Positions 1-9,917 of a stretch of 64,000 nucleotides of DNA are shown one piece after another (position 1 is the stretch's first letter; each line of letters begins with the position of its first letter). The translations under genes were made by a program, and so were the position numbers. The notes below the pieces were generated by a model. The model did no database searches and was not told the DNA's origin. It worked only from the letters and a program-made list of their open reading frames with translations. The stretch lies in NCBI GenBank assembly GCA_049487715.1, contig CP150582.1, positions 124,001-188,000 on the forward strand, written 5' to 3'. Source of the DNA: Pycnococcus provasolii (lineage: Eukaryota > Chlorophyta > Pseudoscourfieldiophyceae > Pseudoscourfieldiales).

Positions 1-1906
1 GCAAGCAACATGCGCTGTCCAGCCTTGGCAGAAAGCTTCCAGATGCATGCTGCCGCAGCCCACTTGGCGCATGGCGGTCCTCTTTCGAGGCACTTTGCAA
101 GAGCCTGACAGTCCTCCCAAACGAACTCGCCTGAGTAGTGCACCGCAAGTTCCCACAGACCATGCGCCGCCTCAAAGAATCCTCCACGAAGTGCGCTGGA
201 TGGGTCCAAAGCACGTATGCGCAGCTCTGATCGAGCCTTCGCGCGTAGCGTTTCGGGAGAGAAAGGCCTTTCGTCAATCCACTTGTGCAAGCCTTTTTCA
301 TCCTGAATTTCCTCAACCTTGTCGCGATGGTCGGAGAGGTCGTCCACCGTGTAGAGCAGCCACGCGAATTTGTCAATCTGCTCCGCCTCGCTTTCCGTGA
401 GGCTCTCTCCGCACAAATTGAATAGCTTCGCCTGTCGGACGAGCGTGTTGACGTGAGGGTCATCGAGCTTCGTAGGGTCCTCGCTAAGGTAGTCAAGCTC
501 ACCCGCGCGGAATCCAAATGGGCGTCCGGTTGGCCCATTCGACGCGTTGTTGTCAGTGCCTGTGCCCTGCGCCATTGCTGGTTCCTGTGCGTCGTGCGAC
601 GCACCTGAGGTGCCTGCTGCGGCGTCGCCGCCGTCCATTTCCGTGGACGCGACGGCGGCATCTCCATCTTGCTGTCCGTCATCCGCAGCAGCTTCCGCGT
701 CCGCGTCTTCCTCTCCATTCTCAAGACGCAAGTGCTCTCTCCAGACGATTTCTTCGCGATCGGTGTCAACGTTCCACTTTGGACATGCAAAGTCCGGAAC
801 GACGACGCGCAGGCGAACCTCCTGGCCTTGCATAAGCTTCCTCGTCTCGATGGTCTTGCCGCCGTCCGACTGTTTGATCTGGTTGACGTGCGTGGCGATA
901 GGCTTGAAGTGAGCCGCGTCGTCGGCGGCCGAGCTTTCCTTTTTGCCCGCGGCGGCGGTACTCTTCTTCTTTTCGTGTATCATGCTCAGACACGCGTCGT
1001 AGAGCACGGGGAGGAACGGCTCGTCGATTTCGTCTGGCAGCTTTTTCGCGATGGGCAACGTGAGCACCTCATGCGTGTACCTGTGGGCGCCTCGCATGTT
1101 CGCCCTCTGCACGGGGTCGGGGTACACGCCCACGTTCGTGTCGACGTCGGGAACGTCCATCCAGGCGGGCCTGTCCATCGGCTTATCCTGCTGCGCCTGC
1201 GCCTGCGCCTTTGTCGGCGACGGCGACCGATCTTTCTCCTTCTCCTTCTCCTTGCCCTTTCCTTTTTTACCCTTTTTGCCCTTCGTGGTTGGGCTCCCCG
1301 CCGCTCCCTTCGCGGCTGCCAGCTCTGCGTGCCGCTTCTTCATCGCCTCGTCGGCGGCGCGCATCTGCAAGACGAGAGCGTCCCGTTCCGCTTTCTTCGC
1401 CATAGCCTCCTCGCGCATGGCTCTGGTTTTCTCGACGAAATCCTGCTCGAGCCTGAGCGCGTGTGTGGCTTCTTGCTCCCTTGGTTTCTTGGTGTACACC
1501 GCCCCTCTTTCAGGCAAGCGTTTCACCTTCCATCCCCCTGGCAGGACGAAGTCGACTTGAAATTCCACGACAGGACGAACGGCGGCAATTTTCTCCGCAC
1601 GCCTACTATTATGTGAGCTTTTATGTACGCTGTGACTGAGCGAAGAGTTGGATTTCTTCAACTTCAACCTCCCTGAAGAAGACTTCTCCCTTGCAAGACG
1701 AGGCTTCGACCCCTGGGAAGAGACCCCTGACGCGATACTGGATGATGCGCCATGGGAAGACGAGGCACTCCACTTTCGAACCCCCTACCATGAGCCTGAG
1801 CCTGAGCAGGTACACCAGAGATTCCAGAGATTGACGACTGCGACTCCATCACAGGCACAGACATTTCAGCCACGTGTCCCTGAGTAGCCTCCCCGTCGTC
1901 CGCCAT
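1..1906 (-). CDS. Armadillo-repeat-like protein, 3' part beyond the left edge
   Basis: A minus-strand frame is open without a stop from about 1592 to base 1. It encodes a basic, Lys/Glu-rich helical segment (about 1480-1200, with a KGKKGKGKEKEKEK stretch), an acidic Ala/Asp-rich linker (about 730-560), and then a helical region. The last visible residues (CAKWAAAACIWKLSA) match the consensus core of an armadillo repeat, so more repeats probably follow outside the window. A proposed first exon starts at the ATG at 1906 (MADDGEATQGHV). Splicing at a GT donor after 1814 and an AG acceptor before 1592 keeps the frame and gives a 221-bp intron, similar to other introns here. That splice is inferred. 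ARM proteins are scaffolds. I cannot say whether this one is axonemal, nuclear or cytosolic. Confidence 0.6.
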
Positions 1907-2526
1907 GACGACTTCGAAAGGGACTTCCCTTAAGGCGAACCAACTTTAAGTTTAATAAAAAGAGGTGGGATTCGATTCGGGGTTAAGGGGTTAAGCCACG
2001 AACTACCTCCACGAACTTCTCACAAGACCCAGCATGACACGGCCGGAGGAACGAGACCTGGGACCCAGGTGGTCGGCCTGCCTGGCCTGCCTGGTTGGTT
2101 GACTACGCGACGACTTTCTACTTTCGAATCCCCATTCCTTTCGAAGCGGACTTGCCGGACTACTGTACCTTTGCCGGACTTGCCTGTGTGTTCCTGAGGG
2201 GGCCTTGCCACATGACCGTGTTACTTTACTTTACTTTACCAATACCTGTTGCTTGCACATGGCCTTACCAGTTACCACGTGGTAAAGCAGGCTCTTGCTT
2301 TGGTCTCTCGAGGGCCTGTTCTCTCGGCCTCGGTCCTCTTCGGCCTCTTGGGCAGAAGAAGGAGGGGAGGAGGAGCCGAGGATGCCGGCGAGGGAGGGAG
2401 TGGGCACCTGGTACGGGCTACGGCTACTTCACCCATGGGACTGGTCAAGAAAACGCGACGCTGGCCAGTTTCGCCTTCTCACAAGTACGACAGTACTACC
2501 ATAACTCCTGAAAAAATAAATACAGT
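1907..2526. other. Intergenic region between the ARM gene and the Harbinger element
   Basis: No supported gene. The frames here are short and lack the G+C-rich third-position bias of the neighbouring genes. It holds the likely promoter of the ARM-like gene, with an A/T-rich patch around 1945-1965, and ends at the left terminal inverted repeat. Confidence 0.5.
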
Positions 2527-2572
2527 AGGGTGTACTTGCACAGCGCAATTCCCTTAGCAAATAGCGTTAGCG
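2527..2572 (+). repeat. Left terminal inverted repeat of the Harbinger element
   Basis: 46 bp, exactly the reverse complement of 6242-6287. A degenerate second copy of part of it (TGTACTTGCACAACGTTATT) lies inside the element at about 2635-2662. Confidence 0.95.
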
Positions 2573-2824
2573 CGTCGTCGGCAAAATCGCCCTAGCTAGC
2601 GCTTTTTTTGGCCGTTCCAGCAGCCTATTTTTCATGTACTTGCACAACGTTATTCCCTTCAGCGAGATCCCTTATTCTTTCGACCAAATCTCAGGCATTG
2701 CCTGGGAGCCACCCTTGACTACCTTTCCCACCGACGGGACGCCAGGTCCTTGCACACACCGCCCCGTCCCACTTCCTCTTTGACTCAGTCAAACGACATT
2801 CTCAGTCTCCCCGCACTGGTTGCC

Positions 2825-3840
2825 ATGTCGTCGGGTGACGGCGGTAGTGGGTCCAAAGATGACAACGGCGTGTCTGATGTGCCTTATGTCGACCTCGCAA
2901 GTGGCGCTCCTTCCTCATCGCAACATCCTTCCTCCGCGGCCGCGGGCAACAAGGTACGGCGCATGAACTGGCAACAAAACGTTGACCTGTGGGTGTACCC
3001 TCTCCGTCACTTGGACATGATGGACGGCGTGCAGCGACCTTGGAACGCCAAAAACAAGCTGACGAGGTGGAACGAGATTGCCAAAGCTGTGAACGAGGAG
3101 GATGTCTTCAAGAAAGACTTTTCCTTAAGTGGAAAAGCAATGAGGGACTGGTTTGACAAGGAGATACTTACCAAAACCGCGGAGAATGTCAACGGGTCTG
3201 GGAGCGCACGGGCGACGGCGACCGCGATGATGGCGACGAGGACGACATTGGATGGTGCAAACGAGGTGGAGGACCTCTGGCACAGTTGATGGAAAGTGGA
3301 CGGAGGATCATGCCGCAGCGACGGCACACAACAGAACATAGAGTCGGAACGTCTGACGAGCGCGCGCGTATCGCAACCGTGAACGGCCTCGTCGACGCGA
3401 CGCGAGCGGGCGTGCCTGCGCGACAAGCCGTCTTAGGGGCTGGAGGAGCGCCGCATCTACGAGCCCGCCGGCTGGGGAAAGCGAGGAGGCGGAGGTCGCC
3501 GCAGCCGCTCTGGTTCGCCCACTGAGGGTAACACGCTCGACCTCACCGGCGGAGACACGCACGACCTCACCGGGTTGCGGGAGGATGAAACGCATAGAGG
3601 AGTCGCAACTGGAGATGGCGAAAGCCAAAAAATGAAGGCGGAGGAGATGGCGCGGACGGTGCGCATCGCAGGGCACTCGAACGAGAGAGGTGGGAAGAGG
3701 ACAAGAAACGTCAGGAGCAGCAGCGGGAAGAAGCGAAAGAGGAGAGGCGCGAGCGCGCACAGGAGCGCAAAGACGCGCACGACATGAACGCCGCGATGAT
3801 GAGCGTGTTGGGGAAGTTTATGGAAAAAATGGATAAGTAA
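2825..3840 (+). pseudogene. Harbinger Myb/SANT-like accessory protein, frame-broken
   Basis: From the ATG at 2825 the frame encodes an acidic Ser-rich leader and then a Trp-containing trihelix/SANT-like domain (NWQQNVDLWVYPLRH through WNEIAKAV to AMRDWFDKEILTK). This matches the Myb-like protein that partners the transposase in PIF/Harbinger elements and brings it to the terminal repeats. The protein-like sequence moves to another frame near 3200-3230, where an acidic GDGDRDDGDEDDIGW stretch follows. It shifts again at the A-run at 3632-3637 within the C-terminal helical part. The last segment (RERWEEDKKRQEQQ, then MNAAMMSVLGKFMEK) is the usual charged coiled coil and ends at the stop at 3838-3840. 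Either two or more indels have inactivated the gene or there are sequencing errors; introns are not obvious. Confidence 0.75.
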
Positions 3841-4757
3841 AAAAGGAAGTCATGGGTTGGTCATCAACAGGTACTCCTCCAACGTTGGAGGTTCGCACTC
3901 GATCGACGCGCCAATCTTGCATGTCAAACATTACCGGCTGACTGAATCTGCCGACTTCTGACGTCCATATTGGATCCCACTGATGCTCACAGGTCCTTGG
4001 GCCACTCCGTTACGAGCCGGGTGCACCAAAGAACGTCTAATTCTGACCCGTACATAAACCGTGACGACAAATTACGTCTCTCGACCTCAAATTGACATCT
4101 TGCATGTCAAACATTACCGGCTGACTGAATCTGCCGACTTCTGACGTCCATATTGGATCCCACTGATGCTCACAGGTCCTTGGGCCACTCCGTTACGAGC
4201 CGGGTGCACCAAAGAACGTCTAATTCTGACCCGTACATAAGCCGTGACGACAAATTACGTCTCTCGACCTCAAATTGACATCTTGCATGTCAAACATTAC
4301 CGGATGACTGAATCTGCCGACTTCTGACGTCCATATTGGATCCCACTGATGCTCACAGGTCCTTGGGCCACTCCGTTACGAGCCGGGTGCACCAAAGAAC
4401 GTCTAATTCTGACCCGTACATAAGCCGTGACGACAAATTACGTCTCTCGACCTCAAATTGACATCTTGCATGTCAAACATTACCGGCTGACTGAATCTGC
4501 CGACTTCTGACGTCCATATTGGATCCCACTGATGCTCACAGGTCCTTGGGCCACTCCGTTACGAGCCGGGTGCACCAAAGAACGTCTAATTCTGACCCGT
4601 ACATAAGCCGTGACGACAAATTACGTCTCTCGACCTCAAATTGACATCTTGCATGAGCGTGATGGGGAAGTTTATGGAAAAAAAGGATAAGTAAAAAAAG
4701 GAAGTCATGGGTTGGTCATCAACAGGTACTCCTCCAACGTTGGAGGTTCGCACTCGA
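3799..4757. repeat. Direct duplication (about 104 bp) bracketing the 183-bp array
   Basis: Sequence 3799-3902 is repeated almost perfectly at 4653-4757. Each copy holds the end of the Myb-like ORF (SVLGKFMEK and stop) and, on the other strand, the end of the transposase (TLEEYLLMTNP and stop). The satellite block therefore sits between two copies of the short convergent region that originally joined the two transposon genes. Confidence 0.9.
3914..4645. repeat. Tandem array, four 183-bp units
   Basis: The motif ATCTTGCATGTCAAACATTA starts at 3914, 4097, 4280 and 4463, and the start of a fifth unit appears at 4646, so the period is exactly 183 bp. Units differ by only a few substitutions (for example AAACCGTG versus AAGCCGTG, and CCGGCTG versus CCGGATG). 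I see no ORF through the array. It lies between the two convergent transposon ORFs. Confidence 0.95.
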
Positions 4758-5898
4758 AGAAAGCGGACGTCTGCGTTCCTCCGGTGACACACACAATCAA
4801 ATTTGAAAGGAACGTCGCGTTCATGTAGTGCTTTCGCAACGGGGTTTCACCAAGCTTGTTGCGATGCTTGTCGTTCAACCACCGCCATGTGCAGTTGATG
4901 TCCTTAAATCCCCACTCCACGGCGATCCTTACACTAGACATCATTTTGTTGAATGTTGTTTCATTATCAGTTAGGTTGTTGCCCTTAAAGCCAGTGCAAG
5001 TGAGCCATGTACGCGCGTACGCTGGGTCACCCATGATTCGATATATCATGTCACCAGGTAAGAACATGTTAAATAGAATAGACATAACGTTGCTGAGGCG
5101 GAGGAGGCTGGTGTCGTGCCTCCTGGCACCCATCCCCCATACATGTGGGCGCAGAGTCCGTCACAGGTGTGGAGGCTTTGATATTTAACTCCATGTATTT
5201 TTTTATAACCCGAGTACAAGTCAACTTGAAGATTTAATCCGGGAAAGCTTCTCGAGCTCGGCTTGGCACAGGGCCGTATGGTGCCATCTATGAAGCTCCA
5301 AATGTCTATCGGAATAAGGTTCCACTTGTCCTGCGGGTAGATGCTCTTTAGCTTTGCGACGATGCACTGTGCATAGAGCGGCATCCTCGCCTTCACCCAC
5401 GCCATGTTGCTGAGACGCGGAAGAGAGTGGTTGGTGTACAGCCACTCCACCATGTATAAGTTGATTGCGCTGAGGTGCGTGCCATCCCTGAAAAATACGT
5501 TCGAGTTGACTCCACCGGCGACCATCCCTTAGGCGGACCAACATGAGCAAAAAGGCTGACTCGCCGGGATAGACATAGCGCTCCCTCGTGCGTATGATAG
5601 CCGGAACTCCGAGAGCGATCATGACGCGGCGAAGCTGAGCGTGCGTGCGAAAGCCAAAGAGTTGATGAACTTCGTCTCTGCTAAAGTCATTCAAGAAGGG
5701 AGGATCACCAGCAAGGTAGTGCTTCCGAGCACGTCGCGGCAAGTGGATGGTGTACATGCTTATCAGTTCGGCGTAGAGAAGCAAGATGAAGTTCACCGGT
5801 GGGTTGGGAAGGGCGAGTAGTCTACCTGCGTCGTCGAGGTCTCTCATACCTCGCCTCCATGAAGCACGCGTGAGTCCATAAGGTATGGGCGGTCCCAT
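4705..5898 (-). pseudogene. PIF/Harbinger DDE transposase, frame-broken
   Basis: Three consecutive frames make one transposase. The N-terminal part runs from a plausible ATG at 5898 (MGPPIPYGLTRAS) and includes a helical domain (THAQLRRVMIALGVP, then GESAFLLMLVRLRDG). The frame shifts in a T-run near 5495 into RDGTHLSAINLYMVEWLY and the first catalytic region, FIDGTIRPCAKPS, which carries the first Asp of the DDE triad. It shifts again at the G-run near 5128 into the C-terminal part (GDPAYARTWL, the second Asp; then FNKMMSSVRIAVEWGFKDI, with the Glu), ending TLEEYLLMTNP. All three catalytic regions of DDE_Tnp_4 are present, but the gene cannot be read through. Both shifts are in homopolymers, so sequencing error remains possible. 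Confidence 0.8.
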
Positions 5899-6241
5899 GA
5901 GGAGAAAACTCGGACGAACAAGTGTATAGAAGTGTGAGCATGCACGGGTGACACACAGCAACGGCGGCAGGTTCGACGTTCGACGCGTACTGCAAACGAC
6001 GGAGTGAGAATGAAGTGTGCGCAGGAAAGATGTCGAGAAGAGGTGAGTTCTGGAAAAGAAGCTGTGTTTGGGAAAGCCAGTTGAAGGACCAGAGACGCCG
6101 ACCAGCTTGGGGACCACCGTAGACCGTGTTTGCTAAGTCTGAGAGCAAGCGATGCAACTAACGTTAGCCCCAATGTCGTTAAGTCCCATTTTGGGGCCCC
6201 TAACGCTACCGATTTCCCTAAAAATAGCGTTAGCGGGGCCC

Positions 6242-6287
6242 CGCTAACGCTATTTGCTAAGGGAATTGCGCTGTGCAAGTACACCCT
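6242..6287 (-). repeat. Right terminal inverted repeat of the Harbinger element
   Basis: 46 bp, a perfect inverted match to 2527-2572. Just inside it (6159-6241) are further short direct and inverted copies of the subterminal TAGCGTTAGC motif, which could serve as binding sites for the Myb-like protein or transposase. Confidence 0.95.
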
Positions 6288-6903
6288 AGTATTCCGTCTT
6301 ATGACACGGTTCTTCAGGTGTTAACGAGCCTGTGAGGGACTGAGGGAGGGGCTGTTTCTTGCAAGAACCACTTCGCAAGCGGCCGACTGTTTCTTGCAAG
6401 TTAAGTTCTTGGGGTATATGGAGATGCATGCTTTTTACAATGTCCCAAAAACAACCTGTTCCACAGGTCGGCAGCAAGTTGCGGTTGTCCCACTTTGGTC
6501 GTAGCCACAGGTCCAGAAGTTCAGATGTCCCACTTTGGTCGCAGCCACAGGTCGCAAAAAAACTTGAAGACTGAAGTGTCCCACTTTTCGTCCGCAGGTC
6601 GACAGGCAGTTCCTACTTCGCTCGGCCCTACCCTAACCAGGCTCACCGCGCATTCATTCGTGCTTCTTTTCACTGTCATTTCCTGTGTCGTTTGTCACTG
6701 CCCAGGCCAGTTTCGCTGTGTCACTTCGCTTTCACTTCACTTCGCTTGTCGCTTCACTGTCCCGTTCACTTGTCTGTGTCGCTGTTCGCTGTCATTGTCG
6801 CTGTTCGCTTTCCTTCACTTGTGCTTTCCTGTGTCGCTGTCACTGTCGCTTGTCACTGTCACTGTCGCTGTTCACTGTCACTGTCGTTTGTCGCTTTCAC
6901 GCC

Positions 6904-7137
6904 CAGGCCAGTGCAGTCTGGGACGTCCCTGCAGTCTCCATGCGCGCAGTGCGTAGCTCAGCGGCGCACACGGCCGCTAACGCTCAGCCGCGCACGTCAT
7001 GTCGGTGGTTGTGTCGCTGGCTCGATGCGATGCGCCCCGCGCGCGGTGTCAGCGTCGATGCGCGTCGCGGCGCAGGCCAGTGCGGTCTTGGACGTCCTTG
7101 CAGTCTCCTTGCGTGCAGTGCGTAGCTCAGCAGCGCA
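6904..7137. repeat. Direct repeat pair (about 65 bp, 169 bp apart)
   Basis: Segment 6904-6968 (starting CAGGCCAGTGCAGTCT and running through GCGTAGCTCAGC) recurs at about 7073-7137 with scattered substitutions. The sequence between the copies is unrelated. This looks like a local segmental duplication. Confidence 0.75.
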
Positions 7138-7392
7138 GTGCGCCGCGCGCATGAGCGCATCATGGCGCCATCATGGTCGTGAGAGGAAATGAATGAAGAA
7201 TGAGAGGTCGTTCCCGACCTTTGAGTCGTTCCCGACCTGTACCCTGAGCTTAACCGTACATACCACACATGGTCGACGAAAACAAGAGTCGTTCCCGATG
7301 CAGCATACCATGCCATGCCATACCATACCATCCACCCATGCCAACCGTTGTGGAGTGGCCACCTCCTCCTCCTCCCCCACCACTGGACCAAA

Positions 7393-7440
7393 GTGCGCGA
7401 CCGAAGTGAGACATTTGAATGTCCCACTTTGGTCGCGCAC
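7393..7440. repeat. 48-bp near-perfect palindrome
   Basis: The two 24-nt arms starting GTGCGCGACC pair at 21 of 24 positions with no spacer. Each arm contains a copy of the CCCACTTTGGTC motif found elsewhere in this region. Confidence 0.85.
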
Positions 7441-8267
7441 AAACAACGGGCAATTTGCATGTCCCACTTTGGTCGTGAGCCAACAGTGGCAAAATTTCCC
7501 ACCCAAAACTCCCACGCAAAGTGGGACATGTGAGGTGCTTGCAAGCAAGCTCCCCGCCTTAAAACCCCACACAAATTGGGACATCCCCATTCCCCTTCCC
7601 TGAGTGTTTTGTTAAAGTATATAGAGGTACCGGTACAGTACAGTGGGTTTCAAGACGTCACCTCCAGACGTCTTGAGTGGAGGCCGAGACCTAGGGGAGT
7701 GCGTCTTGATGAGTGAGTGATGACCAGGTGGCAGGGAGAGAGACAGACGGCACAAAAGAAGAAGGACAGGCACCTGGAGCCGGAGGGGGCACCAGAGTAC
7801 CGTACCGGTAGGAAAGGGAGTGACCTCTGGGAGGACAGGTACTGAGAAGGGAGAAGGGAGAGGGGAGTGCGCACTGCGCCGAACCCAACATTCCAACAAA
7901 ACCAACCACAGGCAACCACAGGAGGAGGACGAACGCATGAACGGGGAACCACCCTTGCACCACGGGTATGAATTTTTATTCCTCTTTTCCTTTTTTTCCA
8001 TCTTCCGCATCATCATTGGTTGGCGTCATTTTAATATTTTATTCTTCGCGCGCATTATTCAGTGTGTGTGTCAACATCACCACCGTGGTGACCGGTCGGT
8101 CGTGACTTGTGATTCGCCTGGCATCACCTGGCCTTACCTGCTGCTGTCTCTGCTGCTTGTTTCTACTGCGTCGCCTCCTTCTTCCTCCTCGATTTTTTCT
8201 CATTGGCTCGCCTATAAGCGGCGGCCGGCTGTTTCTTTGCTTAAGCTCGGTATCGGAGCTGCAAGAT

Positions 8268-9917
8268 ATGCACGCACCTCGGTCTCATGCTCACGGGGTC
8301 GGATCACGAACGCAACCTGCAAGTCAGCAGCACTTAAAAGGTGCGCGACTTGGTGTGATTGCAGTTCTCGCACTCGCGACCGTCTCCCTCGTGGGCATGC
8401 TCGCAGGATCCGCACACCACGCAAGAGGAATCGCGTACGAAAAGTCTTACCTGAAGTGGAAACACAGAACCAACAAGGCAGCCTTAGGGAACACGCTACG
8501 CAACAACCTGCAAGCGCAAGGCAGAAAAGGTGCCACGGGGCTGGCGGAAAACGACAATGCACTACAGACGGCGATGCCGACGACGTCGACGACCACGTCC
8601 AGGCTGCAGGCTGTCAGGGCGCAGACGGCGGCGGCGCAGAGAGCTGAGCTCCTAGACGCGCTCAGGAACGCATACGCGCCGGCGCCGAGACTACAGACGA
8701 CGAAAGCGCCGCGATTCAGGCAGAGAACGCAGGTGCAGCTCATCAACATGGGCGCACTCACACGGCGCGGAACGAACGTCGTCAGCCACGGATTGATCGC
8801 GATGGCGCCGCCGGCGAGAAGAGCCGCAAGAGGCGCTGCAACCGCGTTGGTGTCGTCAGCAGCGGCGTCGTCAGCGGCGGCAGCACAGTCATCACCGAGA
8901 CACGGGGTTGGCTCCGCCGCGTCGGCTCCAGCCACACAATTATCAACGCCGACGTTCACGGCGAAGGTGCTCCAGGGATATGCCGGTGCATATGTGCTGT
9001 CGCACACCAAGTGGAACGTCGGCGACGTGCTCAAGGTTCCGAAGGTGCTAACAGCCGAAGGTCGCGCACGGCGAGCTGCTAGAGGCAAGGTGGAGCGTTC
9101 CACGAAGACGCTCAAGTGGGATCACGCCGGCGCATTACCGCCACTCTTCGAGTCATGCGGCGCACTCCCGAAAGACGATCCTGTGCGCATGCTGGTGTCG
9201 CGCCGTGCGAACGGCGGCCAGGAGGGCGCTGATCGACCATGGCTTGATTCGTGTGCGGTGGTTGGCAACGGCGGTGGTCTCGCGATCAAACGCCATGGCG
9301 CGGAAATCGACGCGCACACAGCCATCTTGCGTTTTAATGGCGGGCCCGTGCACGGCTTCGAGGCCAAGGTGGGATCTCGAACGACGTGGCGTTTGACGAA
9401 CAGCGAGCACTTCGCGTTCCACGACGACGGCGTGATGGACGAGGGCGGCGCTTGCCTGCAGCACGTGACGAGCGGCGTTGGTCTTGATCTCATGCAAGGC
9501 ATGTGCCGTGCTCGTGCCAAGGCACCGAGCGGCGTGCGCGACGCCCTTCCTCTCGTGTTCGTCATCGACCCTGAGTTCCACTACTTTGCGATGAATGTGA
9601 TGTCTGGCGCGGGCGTTGCTGGCGCACCATCGAATGGCTTCTACGGCCTGCTGTTCGCTTCGAGCGTGTGCCGCCGCATTTCGGTGTACGGTTTCCAGAA
9701 GAATTGGAAGGACTCGTCGCCGGGGAGCAAGCGCGTTCCGTACCATTACTACGACACCGTTGAGCCGAACGAGTCTCAGTTTAGGCGCGACACTGGCGAG
9801 GCTGGCGTATTCCATGCGTACGTCGACGCGGCGAATGCGTTTGCTCGCAAGGACAGTTCATGGCGTTCGTGGTCTGATCAGGCTGGTTGGACGGGTGACC
9901 GCATCACGCTGTACTAA
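8268..9917 (+). CDS. Sialyltransferase-like glycosyltransferase (GT29)
   Basis: 549 aa from the ATG at 8268; the open frame extends further upstream but without an ATG. Topology is type II Golgi: a short basic N-terminus, one membrane helix (LGVIAVLALATVSLVGMLAG, residues about 28-48), an Ala/Arg-rich stem of some 250 residues, then the catalytic domain. The sialylmotif L region is clear (CAVVGNGGGLAIKRHG, then IDAHTAILRFNGGP and SRTTWRLTNSE). Motif S follows (PSNGFYGLLFASSVCRR, ISVYGF), then motif III (HYYD). The motif VS position reads VFHAYVDA, so the His is kept but the usual downstream Glu is not. GT29 enzymes transfer sialic acid or related keto sugars from CMP donors to glycans. The acceptor and donor in an alga are unknown. 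Confidence 0.85.
   Translation: MHAPRSHAHGVGSRTQPASQQHLKGARLGVIAVLALATVSLVGMLAGSAHHARGIAYEKSYLKWKHRTNKAALGNTLRNNLQAQGRKGATGLAENDNALQTAMPTTSTTTSRLQAVRAQTAAAQRAELLDALRNAYAPAPRLQTTKAPRFRQRTQVQLINMGALTRRGTNVVSHGLIAMAPPARRAARGAATALVSSAAASSAAAAQSSPRHGVGSAASAPATQLSTPTFTAKVLQGYAGAYVLSHTKWNVGDVLKVPKVLTAEGRARRAARGKVERSTKTLKWDHAGALPPLFESCGALPKDDPVRMLVSRRANGGQEGADRPWLDSCAVVGNGGGLAIKRHGAEIDAHTAILRFNGGPVHGFEAKVGSRTTWRLTNSEHFAFHDDGVMDEGGACLQHVTSGVGLDLMQGMCRARAKAPSGVRDALPLVFVIDPEFHYFAMNVMSGAGVAGAPSNGFYGLLFASSVCRRISVYGFQKNWKDSSPGSKRVPYHYYDTVEPNESQFRRDTGEAGVFHAYVDAANAFARKDSSWRSWSDQAGWTGDRITLY

Larger units (their letters stand above)
2527..6287. mobile_element. PIF/Harbinger-type DNA transposon (3.76 kb)
   Basis: Both ends carry the same 46-bp sequence in inverted orientation with no mismatch (2527-2572 and 6242-6287), starting AGGGTGTACTTGCAC. 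The trinucleotide AGT lies directly outside both ends (2524-2526 and 6288-6290), as expected for a 3-bp target-site duplication. PIF/Harbinger elements usually duplicate TWA, so AGT is a variant; if the repeat is taken to start one base in, the flanks instead read TA on both sides. Inside are the two diagnostic ORFs of the superfamily in convergent orientation: a Myb/SANT-like DNA-binding protein on plus and a DDE_Tnp_4-type transposase on minus. Both are interrupted by frame breaks. A 750-bp satellite block separates their 3' ends. The intact inverted repeats suggest recent insertion, or mobilisation in trans by a functional copy elsewhere. Confidence 0.9.
6288..8267. other. Gene-free accessory region rich in short repeats
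   Basis: No convincing gene. The stretch 6680-6900 is low-complexity CACTGTCGCTGT-type pyrimidine-rich sequence that keeps several frames open by composition alone. The motif TGTCCCACTTTGGTC occurs at about 6486, 6526, 7419 and 7459, with variants at 6578 and, inverted, near 7516 and 7573. GTCGTTCCCGA occurs near 7206, 7223 and 7279. The last few hundred bases before 8268 presumably hold the promoter and 5' leader of the sialyltransferase-like gene. Confidence 0.6.

Noticed and set aside
3914-4645. CRISPR array
   Set aside because: Units are 183 bp, contiguous and without unique spacers; this is a satellite in nuclear DNA.
6685-7192. Long overlapping frames in three registers
   Set aside because: They arise from low-complexity CACTGTCGCTGT-type sequence without stops; the translated Ser/Cys/Leu strings show no domain or codon bias.
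7612-8016. Minus-strand ORFs with hydrophobic stretches before the GT29 gene
   Set aside because: Several frames are open at once, with no domain; likely composition effects in a promoter region.
8109-8267. N-terminal extension of the GT29 frame (53 codons)
   Set aside because: No ATG; Cys/Leu-rich and not like an alga signal sequence, while the ATG at 8268 gives a proper type II topology.
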